From assembly GCA_002352225.1 (NCBI GenBank), contig DEIA01000081.1:83359-116358 (forward strand): a stretch of DNA of 33,000 nucleotides, written 5' to 3'. The position numbers and the translations under genes are program-made. This stretch comes from Flammeovirgaceae bacterium UBA2786. Lineage in GTDB: Bacteria > Bacteroidota > Bacteroidia > Cytophagales > Cyclobacteriaceae. How positions within the stretch are numbered: position 1 is the first letter of the stretch; every line of letters begins with the position of its first letter. This document shows positions 9,343-16,333 of this stretch, piece by piece. Below the pieces are notes generated by a model, which was given only the letters and a program-made list of their open reading frames with translations, did not search any database and had not been told where the DNA came from.

Positions 9343-10343
9343 CTAAACCGGGTTTGTAAAATTTCCAAAAACTCTTCGTACTCCTCGCTTTCGCGATCCC
9401 AGTCCGGATAAGCATCATTAATAAAACGCATGGCCTGTGTCAGGTTGTCGAACCGATCTAACTTATCTATAGCCTCAGTAAAAATTTCAAAATCACCATG
9501 AAAAAGAATTTTGGTGAACATGAATTTTTGGTTTATGGTAAGGTTTTCTTTTAACCGTGTAATCTTTTGTTTAGCCAGATTATCAGCTAAGGTCGTTTTT
9601 GGCTCTGCAGCAATTACAGGTTGAGTTATCTGGCTTACAGGTTTTTGTTCTATAGGTGTTGTTAATTGAGTAACCGGTTTAGTTTCTATAACCGGAGTTG
9701 TTGGTGATACCTTTTGTTCGTAAAATAAGTTTACGTTAACCGGTACGATTTTGTTAAGGGCAGACAAGTACGGCTCTACATCTTCCGGTGTAAAGTTTAC
9801 TTCTTCCAAAATCTGATCCAGCAGAGCAAACGCTTCTTTGCCCCTTATGGTATCGGTATTTTTTTCTTTCAACCGGGTAACCAGATTCTCGAGCGGGGCC
9901 TTATTGATTTTGAGATACTTTACTTTATTTTCCAGCTCGTTAACAGATATCCACTCGTCCTTGCTGTCTAATGTATCGGAATAAAAATCGTACGGATCCA
10001 GAACAAGGTATAAAGCTTGGCTTACGCCTCGTTTAAGCAAAGGCAAAAAATCTGCTTTGCTAATGGATATGTGATTGCTGAGTGCAACCTGAAACTGATT
10101 AAGCGCTTCGGTTACAGCTTTTGCCTGATAATCAAAATACGGACTTTTAATTTTTGCACTTTCTTTTTTCCAGGCATTCAGCAAATCATGAATTACAAAA
10201 AAGTTTACCTGCTTTACTTCGCATAACGTTAATATTTCAGGCCCGGTAATTATACTCTTGCGCGAGAAAAAATTTTCACCGAGCTGATTAGCAACCTGAA
10301 TGGCGTATTGATCGAGTGCTTTTAAACTTATCTTTTCATCCAT
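9339..10343 (-). CDS. Hypothetical protein with helical N-domain, Thr/Pro-rich linker and conserved-looking C-domain
   Basis: The 334-residue product has no signal peptide or membrane segment and is probably cytoplasmic. Residues 1 to about 210 are helical. Residues about 215-255 form a low-complexity T/P/V/Q-rich linker with near-repeats (KPVTQLTTP, KPVSQITQP). The C-terminal ~80 residues (NQKFMFTKILFHGDFEIF, then AYPDWDRESEEYEEFLE) resemble a small domain that I associate with Bacteroidota hypothetical proteins, where the pattern is NxxFLFxxxLFxGDxxxFxxAI followed by W-acidic-FLxLxxRRF. Its function is unknown to me. It is convergent with rodA (4-bp overlap) and divergent from the ferredoxin gene across 41 bp. 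It is a real gene by codon use and clean start, but the role is not assigned. Confidence 0.7.
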   Translation of the reverse strand: MDEKISLKALDQYAIQVANQLGENFFSRKSIITGPEILTLCEVKQVNFFVIHDLLNAWKKESAKIKSPYFDYQAKAVTEALNQFQVALSNHISISKADFLPLLKRGVSQALYLVLDPYDFYSDTLDSKDEWISVNELENKVKYLKINKAPLENLVTRLKEKNTDTIRGKEAFALLDQILEEVNFTPEDVEPYLSALNKIVPVNVNLFYEQKVSPTTPVIETKPVTQLTTPIEQKPVSQITQPVIAAEPKTTLADNLAKQKITRLKENLTINQKFMFTKILFHGDFEIFTEAIDKLDRFDNLTQAMRFINDAYPDWDRESEEYEEFLEILQTRFS

Positions 10344-10384
10344 GCCTTAATATTTTGTATTCTTGTTAGCTGCGTTTTATACAG

Positions 10385-10705
10385 ATGGTAAAGATAGTGA
10401 TAGAAAACATGGCCCAAAAGGAAGTACACGGTAAAGCCGGAAGTTCTGCGTTGCGCTTACTGCACGAAAACATGGTGGATTGGATGCATGCCTGTGGAGG
10501 AAAGGGTCGCTGTACTACTTGTAAAATGATTGTGGTAGCTGGAGCGGAGGCATTAAGCCCGCTTACGGACGCTGAGCAGCGCTATCGGGCAAAAAACGAG
10601 TTGGGCAAGGCAGAACGTCTGGCGTGCCAGGCAAAAATATCGGGTACATGCCATGTTCGGGTGCCGGAAGAGTACAAGTTACCACACCTGATTTACACAG
10701 AATAA
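10385..10705 (+). CDS. 2Fe-2S ferredoxin
   Basis: This 106-residue plant/adrenodoxin-fold ferredoxin has cluster ligands Cys37, Cys43, Cys46 and Cys81 (HACGGKGRCTTCKM and RLACQAK), giving C-x5-C-x2-C-x34-C. It should carry electrons to an unidentified oxidoreductase in the cytoplasm. The fatty acid desaturase two genes downstream needs an electron donor, which makes it one possible partner, but nothing in the sequence shows this. Upstream lies a 41-bp divergent gap to the preceding gene; tdk begins 42 bp downstream on the same strand. The family call is secure; the specific role is open. Confidence 0.9.
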   Translation: MVKIVIENMAQKEVHGKAGSSALRLLHENMVDWMHACGGKGRCTTCKMIVVAGAEALSPLTDAEQRYRAKNELGKAERLACQAKISGTCHVRVPEEYKLPHLIYTE

Positions 10706-10747
10706 CTATGCAATTGTATAGAGCCGCCTAATCCCTAAATTGCCAGC

Positions 10748-11338
10748 ATGTTTATAGAACCACAGCTAGGAAGAACCCCATCGGGTAAAAGAGGTTGGAT
10801 TGAAGTGATATGCGGGTGTATGTTTTCCGGTAAAACTGAAGAATTGATTCGTAGGCTTAACCGTGCACTGATTGCACAACAAAAGGTAGAGATATTCAAA
10901 CCAGCCGTTGATACCCGATACCACAACGAAAAAATTGTTTCGCACAGCGAGCGCGAAATCCGGTCTACACCTGTGCAGTTTGCTTCAGACATTATCTTAC
11001 TGGCAGGCGAATGCGATGTGGTAGGTGTTGATGAGGCGCAGTTTTTTGACGATGCTATTATAGAGGTGTGCAATACATTAGCCAATAGCGGCAAACGTGT
11101 AATTGTGGCCGGGTTAGATATGGACTATGAGGGCAAACCATTTGGACCTATGCCTAATCTGCTGGCTGTGGCCGAGTATGTTACTAAAGTGCACGCCATC
11201 TGTGCACAAACCGGAGAACTGGCCTCATTCTCATACCGTTTAGCCGATAACGATTCGCGTGTGTTATTAGGCGAAAAAAATGCATATGAGGCGCGCAGCC
11301 GTCAGGCTTTTTTTGCAGATAAGAAAAAGCTATCCTAG
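10748..11338 (+). CDS. tdk: Thymidine kinase (type II), zinc cysteines mostly lost
   Basis: This 196-residue salvage kinase phosphorylates thymidine with ATP. The P-loop is at residues 23-30 (GCMFSGKT) and the catalytic Glu96 lies in GVDEAQFF; the lasso-like segment YEARSRQAFF closes the substrate site. The usual structural zinc site needs four cysteines (CxxC and CxxC). Here only the first, Cys152, is kept: the equivalents are Thr155, Ser184 and Ala187. I believe this loss is common in Bacteroidota tdk, so the enzyme is probably active. The stop TAG shares its last base with the GTG start of recO, so the two are probably translated together. Confidence 0.95.
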   Translation: MFIEPQLGRTPSGKRGWIEVICGCMFSGKTEELIRRLNRALIAQQKVEIFKPAVDTRYHNEKIVSHSEREIRSTPVQFASDIILLAGECDVVGVDEAQFFDDAIIEVCNTLANSGKRVIVAGLDMDYEGKPFGPMPNLLAVAEYVTKVHAICAQTGELASFSYRLADNDSRVLLGEKNAYEARSRQAFFADKKKLS

Positions 11339-12003
11339 TGTTAGTTAAAACAAAAGGTATTGTTTTCAGACTTACTCCGTATGGCGAAACCTCGGTTATT
11401 GTAAATGTATTTACCGATTTATTTGGCCTGCAAAGTTACATTGTTAATGGCGTTAGGTCTAAATCTCAAAAAAGCAAGATTGCATTATTTCAACCTTTAA
11501 CGCTACTCGAGTTGGTGGTATACCACAAAGAGAATGGAAACATTATGCGGATTAAAGAGGTTAAGTGTTACCACCCCTGCATCAATTTATCGGGGCAGGT
11601 AAAAAAATCGGCCATCGCACTTTTTATAAACGAAATTTTAAATAAGGCTGTAAAAGATCAGACACACACAGCCGAAATATTTGAGTTTATCTCCGATTCG
11701 CTGATCATACTAGACGAACTCCCTAAGCCCGAAAACTTTCACCTTGTTTTTCTGGTAGGCCTTAGCAGGCATTTAGGATTTGCCCCTAATCAAACCCGCG
11801 AAGTACTTGGAGTGCATTGGATGGATGAGCCCGAAGAGAAATTATTAGATCGCCTGCTGCGTACTGATTATTATGATGAACTGGTATTGTCGTATACACA
11901 ACGCCAGGCTCTGTTAAATTGCCTGATGCACTTTTACCAAACGCATATTGACGGATTTGGAGAAATAAAATCGTTATCGGTATTACAGGAGGTTTTGCGT
12001 TAG
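11338..12003 (+). CDS. recO: DNA repair protein RecO
   Basis: This 221-residue protein belongs to the RecFOR pathway, which loads RecA onto SSB-covered single-stranded gaps. The N-terminal OB fold is recognised from VKTKGIVFRLTPYGETSVIV and the VNGVRSKSQKSKIALFQPL segment, typical of Bacteroidota RecO. The helical C-terminal domain follows. The start is GTG at 11338, chosen because it puts the OB fold at the usual distance and no ATG is available. It overlaps the tdk stop by one base. The length is slightly short for the family but the C-terminus looks complete. It converges with the desaturase gene, with 5 bp between the two stops. Confidence 0.93.
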   Translation: MLVKTKGIVFRLTPYGETSVIVNVFTDLFGLQSYIVNGVRSKSQKSKIALFQPLTLLELVVYHKENGNIMRIKEVKCYHPCINLSGQVKKSAIALFINEILNKAVKDQTHTAEIFEFISDSLIILDELPKPENFHLVFLVGLSRHLGFAPNQTREVLGVHWMDEPEEKLLDRLLRTDYYDELVLSYTQRQALLNCLMHFYQTHIDGFGEIKSLSVLQEVLR

Positions 12004-12008
12004 CGTAA

Positions 12009-13127
12009 TCAGGCCGCTTTGGCTACAGCTACTTCGCGCAATTCCCGCTTATGTCCTAACCACTTCAATTGGCGGGCATGTGCAGCAATAGCCTGTAGAA
12101 AAGTATCCTTCGATTTGTACGGCAACCCGAATTCTGTAGCGGTTTGTTCTACTATTTTTGAAATCTGCCGGTAGTGTACATGGCAAATGTTTGGGAATAG
12201 GTGATGTTCAACCTGATAGTTTAATCCCCCCACATACCACGAGAACAATTTCTCTTTATGACCAAAGTTGGTGGTGGTGTGTAATTGATGAATAGCCCAG
12301 CTGTTTTCAAGATTTCCGTTTTCATCAGGCAGGGGATATTCGGTTCCTTCAACAACGTGTGCCGGTTGAAAAATAATAGCCAGAATAAACCCGGCAATGT
12401 AGTGCATAACCAAAAACCCAATCAGCACCTGAACAAAACTGAGGTTAAGTACCTGCATGGGTATTATGAAGATGTAGGTAACATAGATGGCCTTGGTGGT
12501 AAGCATAAATGCCCATTCGCGCAGGGCATTGGTTTTTTGCTTTTTAATATACCCATCGCGCTGATATCTGATCAGGCGAACAAAATCTTTTACAATCACC
12601 CAAACCAGGGTCATTAACCCATAAAAGAACCAGGCGTAGTAGTGCTGATACTTATGTAAGGGTATCCATTTTGATTCTGGGGCCATGCGTAAAATTCCCC
12701 GTGGGCTGATGTCTTCATCCACATCGTGAACGTTGGTATACGTATGATGGAGTACGTTATGTTGCACCTTCCAGTTAAGGGCGTGGCCACCTACCAGATT
12801 AAGAGTAAGACCTAAGAGGTTGTTAACCCATGGTTTGTTCGAGTAGGCACCGTGGTTGGCATCATGCATAATAGACAGACCAATACCGGCCATACCCAAA
12901 CCCATTATTACGCAAAGCCCTAACATTACCCAAAGGTTTGAGGTAATTCCACCAATCAATAATCCATAAGGCACAAAATATAATGAGAACATGAAGATGG
13001 TTTTTATAACCATTTCGCTGTTTCCGGTGCGCTCAATTTTATTGGTTTTAAAATAGGCGTTAACGCGTTGATTTAGCGTAACAAAAAAGTCTTGCTGACG
13101 GATAGCGAATTTCAGATTTATATTCAT
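12009..13127 (-). CDS. Membrane fatty acid (acyl-CoA / acyl-lipid) desaturase
   Basis: This 372-residue di-iron membrane desaturase has the three histidine boxes: HDANH (88-92), HNVLHH (123-128) and QVEHH (305-309). The Q in the third box and the HVVEGTEYP and GLNYQVEHHLFPNICHVHY contexts point to the front-end (linoleoyl-CoA / delta-6-like) branch. No fused cytochrome b5 domain is present, so it needs a separate electron donor; a 2Fe-2S ferredoxin is encoded ~1.3 kb away on the other strand. Four membrane helices are visible in two pairs. It likely adjusts membrane fluidity. Regiospecificity cannot be told from sequence alone. It stands alone, with 144 bp separating it from psd. Confidence 0.92.
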   Translation of the reverse strand: MNINLKFAIRQQDFFVTLNQRVNAYFKTNKIERTGNSEMVIKTIFMFSLYFVPYGLLIGGITSNLWVMLGLCVIMGLGMAGIGLSIMHDANHGAYSNKPWVNNLLGLTLNLVGGHALNWKVQHNVLHHTYTNVHDVDEDISPRGILRMAPESKWIPLHKYQHYYAWFFYGLMTLVWVIVKDFVRLIRYQRDGYIKKQKTNALREWAFMLTTKAIYVTYIFIIPMQVLNLSFVQVLIGFLVMHYIAGFILAIIFQPAHVVEGTEYPLPDENGNLENSWAIHQLHTTTNFGHKEKLFSWYVGGLNYQVEHHLFPNICHVHYRQISKIVEQTATEFGLPYKSKDTFLQAIAAHARQLKWLGHKRELREVAVAKAA

Positions 13128-13271
13128 CGGGTAGAATTAAAGCCTTGTGAGTTAAGCAAACGGCCAAACGGGCATAATAATATTTTTGAAAGGTACGGAA
13201 TACTAAAATGGCAACAGGTGTTAGCCTGTCTATTTCTTTTCAAAAATGACAAGAATCATAAAAAGACCAGC

Positions 13272-13943
13272 TCAAAACTCGGCAATTACGGTTTTTCCAC
13301 CTTTGGTTATATCGCCAATCTTCACGGTTACACGGGCATCGAGGGGCAGAAAAACATCTACCCTCGATCCAAATTTGATAAAACCAAATTCATCCCCTTG
13401 CTCCAGCGGCTGACCTTCCTTTACATACCACTTTATTCTGCGGGCTACCGCACCGGCAATCTGGCGAAACAATATTTCAGTGCCGTTTTTCATTTTTACA
13501 GCTATTGTTGTTCGCTCGTTTTCTGTACTGGATTTAGGGTGCCACGCTACCAGGTATTTGCCCGGATGATATTTGGTGTACGAGATGGTTCCACTAACCG
13601 GCATGCGGTTTACATGCACATTAATGGGCGACATAAAAATAGATATCTGTTTGCGTCTTGATTTGAGATGTTCGGGTTCTTCCGTTTCTTCAATTACCAC
13701 TACTTTACCATCGGCAGGAGCAAGAACCTGCTTTTCATTTTTTATTACCTGTATTGAAGGAAGTCTGAAAAACTGCAACACCAACACCAGCACCACAATA
13801 CCAACTACTAAAATGGAGGTGGAGAGTATAGAATAAACGGTAGGGGTGAAGTAGGACGAAATGTTTGCCACAATAACCGTAAGGATAACAACTATGGCTG
13901 TTGTAGCAAAAATAAGACCTCGCCCTTCTTTATGAATTGTCAT
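13272..13943 (-). CDS. psd: Phosphatidylserine decarboxylase, short proenzyme form
   Basis: This 223-residue protein makes phosphatidylethanolamine from phosphatidylserine. Two N-terminal membrane helices (about residues 8-27 and 35-58) precede the catalytic part with APADGKVV, FMSPINVHVNRMP, TENERTTIA and GAVARRIKWY. The self-cleavage site is the FGS in GFIKFGSRVD: the chain should break before that Ser, which becomes the pyruvoyl cofactor on the small alpha subunit. The size matches the short Psd class rather than the longer E. coli enzyme. cdsA, which supplies CDP-diacylglycerol for the same pathway, lies upstream on the same strand but is now separated by gdh and an accessory patch. A strong palindrome sits in its 77-bp upstream gap. 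Confidence 0.94.
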   Translation of the reverse strand: MTIHKEGRGLIFATTAIVVILTVIVANISSYFTPTVYSILSTSILVVGIVVLVLVLQFFRLPSIQVIKNEKQVLAPADGKVVVIEETEEPEHLKSRRKQISIFMSPINVHVNRMPVSGTISYTKYHPGKYLVAWHPKSSTENERTTIAVKMKNGTEILFRQIAGAVARRIKWYVKEGQPLEQGDEFGFIKFGSRVDVFLPLDARVTVKIGDITKGGKTVIAEF

Positions 13944-13948
13944 GCCTG

Positions 13949-14013
13949 ATTCAGGATTTAAAATTCAAAGTTAAAAATTTTATGCCGGCAACTTTGAATT
14001 TTAAACCCTGAAT
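13949..14013. repeat. Long AT-rich palindrome between gdh and psd
   Basis: Two 24-base arms (13949-13972 and 13990-14013) are inverted copies with one mismatch (13956 against 14006), around a 17-base spacer. The arm core is TTTAAAATTCAAAGTT. The hairpin fills almost all of the 77-bp space after the gdh stop and before the psd start, both on the minus strand. It could end gdh transcription or stabilise its 3' end, but no uridine run follows the stem and the arms are AT-rich. It may instead be a small repeated palindromic element. Confidence 0.8.
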
Positions 14014-14020
14014 TATGGGA

Positions 14021-15295
14021 TTAATAACCACCGCGGAATTTATATGTTTTGGCTACCTTATCGATAGCCACCATATAGGCAGCAATACGCAACGATACTT
14101 TGTATTGGGTAGCCGTTTTATAAACGGAATCAAAAGCATCTTTCATAATCCGGTCGCTTCTGCGGTTTACGCGGTCTGCTGTCCACTTATAACCCAGGCG
14201 GTTTTGCACCCACTCGAAATAAGAAACCGTAACCCCACCGGCATTAGCCAGAATATCGGGTACTACACTTATTCCCTTTTCATAGATTACATTATCAGCT
14301 TTTGATGAGGTTGGCCCATTAGCACCTTCTACAATCAACTTGGCTTGTATTTTTTTAACGTTACTGCTGGTAATTACATCTTCGGTTGCAGCTGGTACTA
14401 GTACATCTACAGGCAGTGTTAATAAATCAGCGCCTGGTATTTTCTGCACTTCGGCATACCCTTCCAAAGAGCCTTTGTTCTTATCGCGGTAAGCAATGGC
14501 AGCGTCAATATCAATTCCGTTTTCATTGTAGTATGCGCCTGAAAGATCGCTGATGGCTACAATCTTTAATCCACGTTCATTTAGCAGACGTGCGGCCCAC
14601 GAACCCACGTTACCAAATCCTTGTACGGCACAGGTTGCCTTGTACGGATTGATTTTCAATTTCTCCATCGCGGCAAGCGTAGAAACCATTACACCACGGC
14701 CGGTGGCTTCTGTTCTTCCCAACGAGCCTCCCATTACAATAGGCTTACCGGTAACCACAGCTGGCACAGTCATGCCTTTATTACGCGAGTATTGATCCAT
14801 CAACCACGCCATTTCGCGCGGGCCGGTACCCATATCGGGAGCAGGAATATCCTGATCGGGGCCAAATACATCCATCATGGCCTGTGTGTAGGAGCGCATT
14901 AAACGCTCAATTTCACCCACACTCATTTCGCGGGGGTTGCAGGTAACACCACCTTTACCACCTCCGTACGGAATATCCACAACAGCACATTTCCAGGTCA
15001 TCCAGGCAGCCAATGCTTTAACCTCATCCAGGTTTACGTGCGGATCGAACCGGATACCACCTTTTGAGGGGCCCAGAATAGTGGAGTGCACTACCCGATA
15101 GCCTTCAAATACTTTAATACTGCCATCGTCCATCGTAATAGGCAGCGAAACAATAACCTGTTTGGCAGGTGTTTTTAGTACGTTGTACACTTCATCTTCC
15201 AACCCCAGAATTTGCGAGGCGGTGTGGAAGCGAGACATCATGGCTTCAAAAGGATTCTCTTTGTCGAGCAGGGGAGCAGGTTCAATGTATGCCAT
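14021..15295 (-). CDS. Glu/Leu/Phe/Val dehydrogenase family, glutamate dehydrogenase
   Basis: This 424-residue oxidoreductase interconverts glutamate and 2-oxoglutarate plus ammonia with NAD(P). The substrate domain has GPSKGGIRF, MTWKCAVVDIPYGGGKGG with the catalytic lysine region, and AGPxxDIPAPDMGT-like APDMGTGPREMAW. The nucleotide domain has GSLGRTEATGRGV and the dinucleotide fold around QGFGNVGSWAARLL. Length fits the shorter hexameric GudB/RocG type (about 420 residues) rather than the 450-residue GdhA type. The start MAYIEPAPLLDKENPFE is preceded by a promoter-like TATCTTTG and a short dyad in the 5' leader. It appears to be a single-gene unit bounded by the palindrome downstream. Confidence 0.95.
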   Translation of the reverse strand: MAYIEPAPLLDKENPFEAMMSRFHTASQILGLEDEVYNVLKTPAKQVIVSLPITMDDGSIKVFEGYRVVHSTILGPSKGGIRFDPHVNLDEVKALAAWMTWKCAVVDIPYGGGKGGVTCNPREMSVGEIERLMRSYTQAMMDVFGPDQDIPAPDMGTGPREMAWLMDQYSRNKGMTVPAVVTGKPIVMGGSLGRTEATGRGVMVSTLAAMEKLKINPYKATCAVQGFGNVGSWAARLLNERGLKIVAISDLSGAYYNENGIDIDAAIAYRDKNKGSLEGYAEVQKIPGADLLTLPVDVLVPAATEDVITSSNVKKIQAKLIVEGANGPTSSKADNVIYEKGISVVPDILANAGGVTVSYFEWVQNRLGYKWTADRVNRRSDRIMKDAFDSVYKTATQYKVSLRIAAYMVAIDKVAKTYKFRGGY

Positions 15296-15335
15296 ACGGT
15301 TTTAGAAGATTAATTCGATTATGAGTTTATCAAAA

Positions 15336-15351
15336 TGCCCTGTTCAGGGCA
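15336..15351 (-). promoter_or_regulatory. Short dyad in the gdh leader
   Basis: TGCCCTGTTCAGGGCA has two perfect 7-base arms around two bases. It starts 13 bases after the candidate gdh -7 element and ends about 40 bases before the gdh start. That places it near the transcription start, where it could act as an operator or a leader hairpin. No binding protein can be named. Confidence 0.4.
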
Positions 15352-15364
15352 GTTAAATCGGTTG

Positions 15365-15372
15365 CAAAGATA
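15365..15372 (-). promoter_or_regulatory. Candidate gdh promoter -7 element
   Basis: Read on the minus strand, this is TATCTTTG, an exact match to the Bacteroidota -7 consensus TAnnTTTG. It lies 69 bases before the gdh ATG. No convincing TTTG -33 box is seen about 20 bases upstream. Confidence 0.5.
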
Positions 15373-15424
15373 TAGAAATTCGGTATTCTGTACGATTATG
15401 GCAGCGAATAAAGAAAACCGGGAA

Positions 15425-15742
15425 TTAGAAATCCATTAATTCAATGGGCTTGATTTTAAGTGTTTTAGCGATGATAATCAGGGTACAAACGGTGGGGTTA
15501 ATCTTCCCTGTTTCAATGCGGGCTATTTGCGAGAGGCTTATGTCGGAACTGTAGGCCAGCTCCTCCTGAGTAAAGTTTTGTTTTTTCCTCAGCCGCTTAA
15601 GGTTTTTACCGAAAGCAAGTAGCACTTTTTCGTCCCGGAAGTTAAAAAATGCAGATAATCTTACACATGGCCTTTTTAGTTTTTTCTTTTCAATGTGTGG
15701 AGGATTAATCTTGTATTTATGGCCGCTTAATAGAGAGATCAA
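15425..15742 (-). CDS. XRE-family helix-turn-helix regulator (start uncertain)
   Basis: The C-terminal ~65 residues form a typical Cro/C1-type HTH: FGKNLKRLRKKQNFTQEELA, then SLSQIARIETGKINPTV, then LKIKPIELMDF. This suits a small DNA-binding repressor. The given start is a TTG at 15740-15742; no ATG lies in frame before the HTH, and the ~35 basic residues ahead of it do not look like a domain. Either a non-ATG start such as the GTG ahead of LLAFGKN is used or the 5' end is damaged: an ATG in another frame (minus strand, just before a run of six T) would join it after a one-base shift. It diverges from the SdpI-type gene across only 33 bp, so it may regulate that gene and itself. It lies in the accessory patch between gdh and cdsA. 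Confidence 0.7.
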   Translation of the reverse strand: MISLLSGHKYKINPPHIEKKKLKRPCVRLSAFFNFRDEKVLLAFGKNLKRLRKKQNFTQEELAYSSDISLSQIARIETGKINPTVCTLIIIAKTLKIKPIELMDF

Positions 15743-15775
15743 ATGGAATTGAAACTTTTAAAAGGATCATAACCT

Positions 15776-16087
15776 ATGATACTTCCAAAATTTAGCTATT
15801 TACTATTTATCGGATTAGGAATTGCTATGTATGCAATAGCGTACAAAAAAAACTGCTGGTTTGGGTATCGTACTAAATTTTCCTTGAAGAATGATTACAA
15901 CTGGAAAGTTGCCAACAGAATTGCTGCAACTTGTTTCTTAGTATTCGGATTTATTCTCTATTGGATTCACCAGTTAATTACATCTATTAATACTATTGTG
16001 GCGGCAGTTGTTTCGTTTACGGTATTAATATTAGTAATTACTGAGTTGATACTTTACCTGCTTAAAAGGCGGGGATATTTTGAGTAA
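15776..16087 (+). CDS. SdpI/YhfL-family membrane protein
   Basis: This 103-residue protein has three membrane helices (about residues 6-24, 49-67 and 72-95). Between the first two is the SdpI family signature WFGYRTKFSLKNDYNWKVAN (GYRTxxSxKNxxxWxxAN). In Bacillus subtilis, SdpI gives immunity to the SdpC toxin and also works as a signalling receptor; many Bacteroidota proteins share only the domain, so an immunity role here is not proven. ATG at 15776 has an AAAAGGA stretch about 9 bases upstream, an unusually good ribosome-binding site for this group. It is divergent from an XRE regulator, and no toxin gene is recognisable nearby. Confidence 0.82.
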   Translation: MILPKFSYLLFIGLGIAMYAIAYKKNCWFGYRTKFSLKNDYNWKVANRIAATCFLVFGFILYWIHQLITSINTIVAAVVSFTVLILVITELILYLLKRRGYFE

Positions 16088-16183
16088 TGTATCCTCTGCT
16101 TTACTCCAATAAAATGGACTGAAATCAATTCGTGAAATACAAGAGTAGGCCCCACTAAATGAAGTTCATTCTGTAGAACAGAC

Positions 16184-16255
16184 TCAAAAAATCTCTGGAA
16201 ACGCCACAATAAACGGTGCTGATATCAATAAACCATCAAACCTATCCAGAAAGCC
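16184..16255 (-). pseudogene. Duplicated 3' tail of cdsA (last 23 codons plus stop)
   Basis: These 72 bases match 16704-16775, the end of the intact cdsA gene, at a constant offset of 520 bases with five mismatches. The match begins exactly at the stop codon and reads in the same frame and strand. Of four changed codons, three are synonymous (GCC/GCG, GTA/GTG, CGG/AGG) and one changes Leu to Pro. No cdsA homology continues upstream of 16255; the REP-like hairpin starts 9 bases later. This fragment is a remnant of rearrangement or of a diverged allele, not a working gene. Confidence 0.88.
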
Positions 16256-16264
16256 GCTTTTCTG

Positions 16265-16288
16265 CCGTCAGGTTTTTCAACCTGACGG
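16265..16288 (+). repeat. REP-like hairpin 1
   Basis: This is a perfect 10-base inverted repeat, CCGTCAGGTT and AACCTGACGG, around a TTTC loop. It is the inverted sister of the hairpin at 16302-16325. The two share a GTCAGGT stem core and differ by paired substitutions that keep the stem, as REP elements do. Confidence 0.85.
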
Positions 16289-16301
16289 ATTTTAAGTGGG
16301 C

Positions 16302-16325
16302 CAGTCAGGTCGGAAGACCTGACTG
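16302..16325 (-). repeat. REP-like hairpin 2 (inverted partner)
   Basis: This is a perfect 10-base inverted repeat, CAGTCAGGTC and GACCTGACTG, around a GGAA loop. Its reverse complement has a TTCC loop and matches hairpin 1 at 20 of 24 positions; the four stem differences form two base-pair swaps. A 13-base spacer separates the two. Head-to-head REP pairs are mobilised by RAYT-type transposases, none of which is in this window. Confidence 0.82.
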
Positions 16326-16333
16326 CAATTAAA

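Noticed and set aside
13214..13229. Hairpin ACAGG/CCTGT followed by a T-rich stretch, terminator-like on the plus strand
   Set aside because: The stem has only 5 bp and no plus-strand gene ends upstream of it; on the minus strand no uridine run follows.
13092..13661. 189-codon open frame on the plus strand across the desaturase-psd gap
   Set aside because: Most of it is antisense to psd, whose motifs are complete; no recognisable domain or start context.
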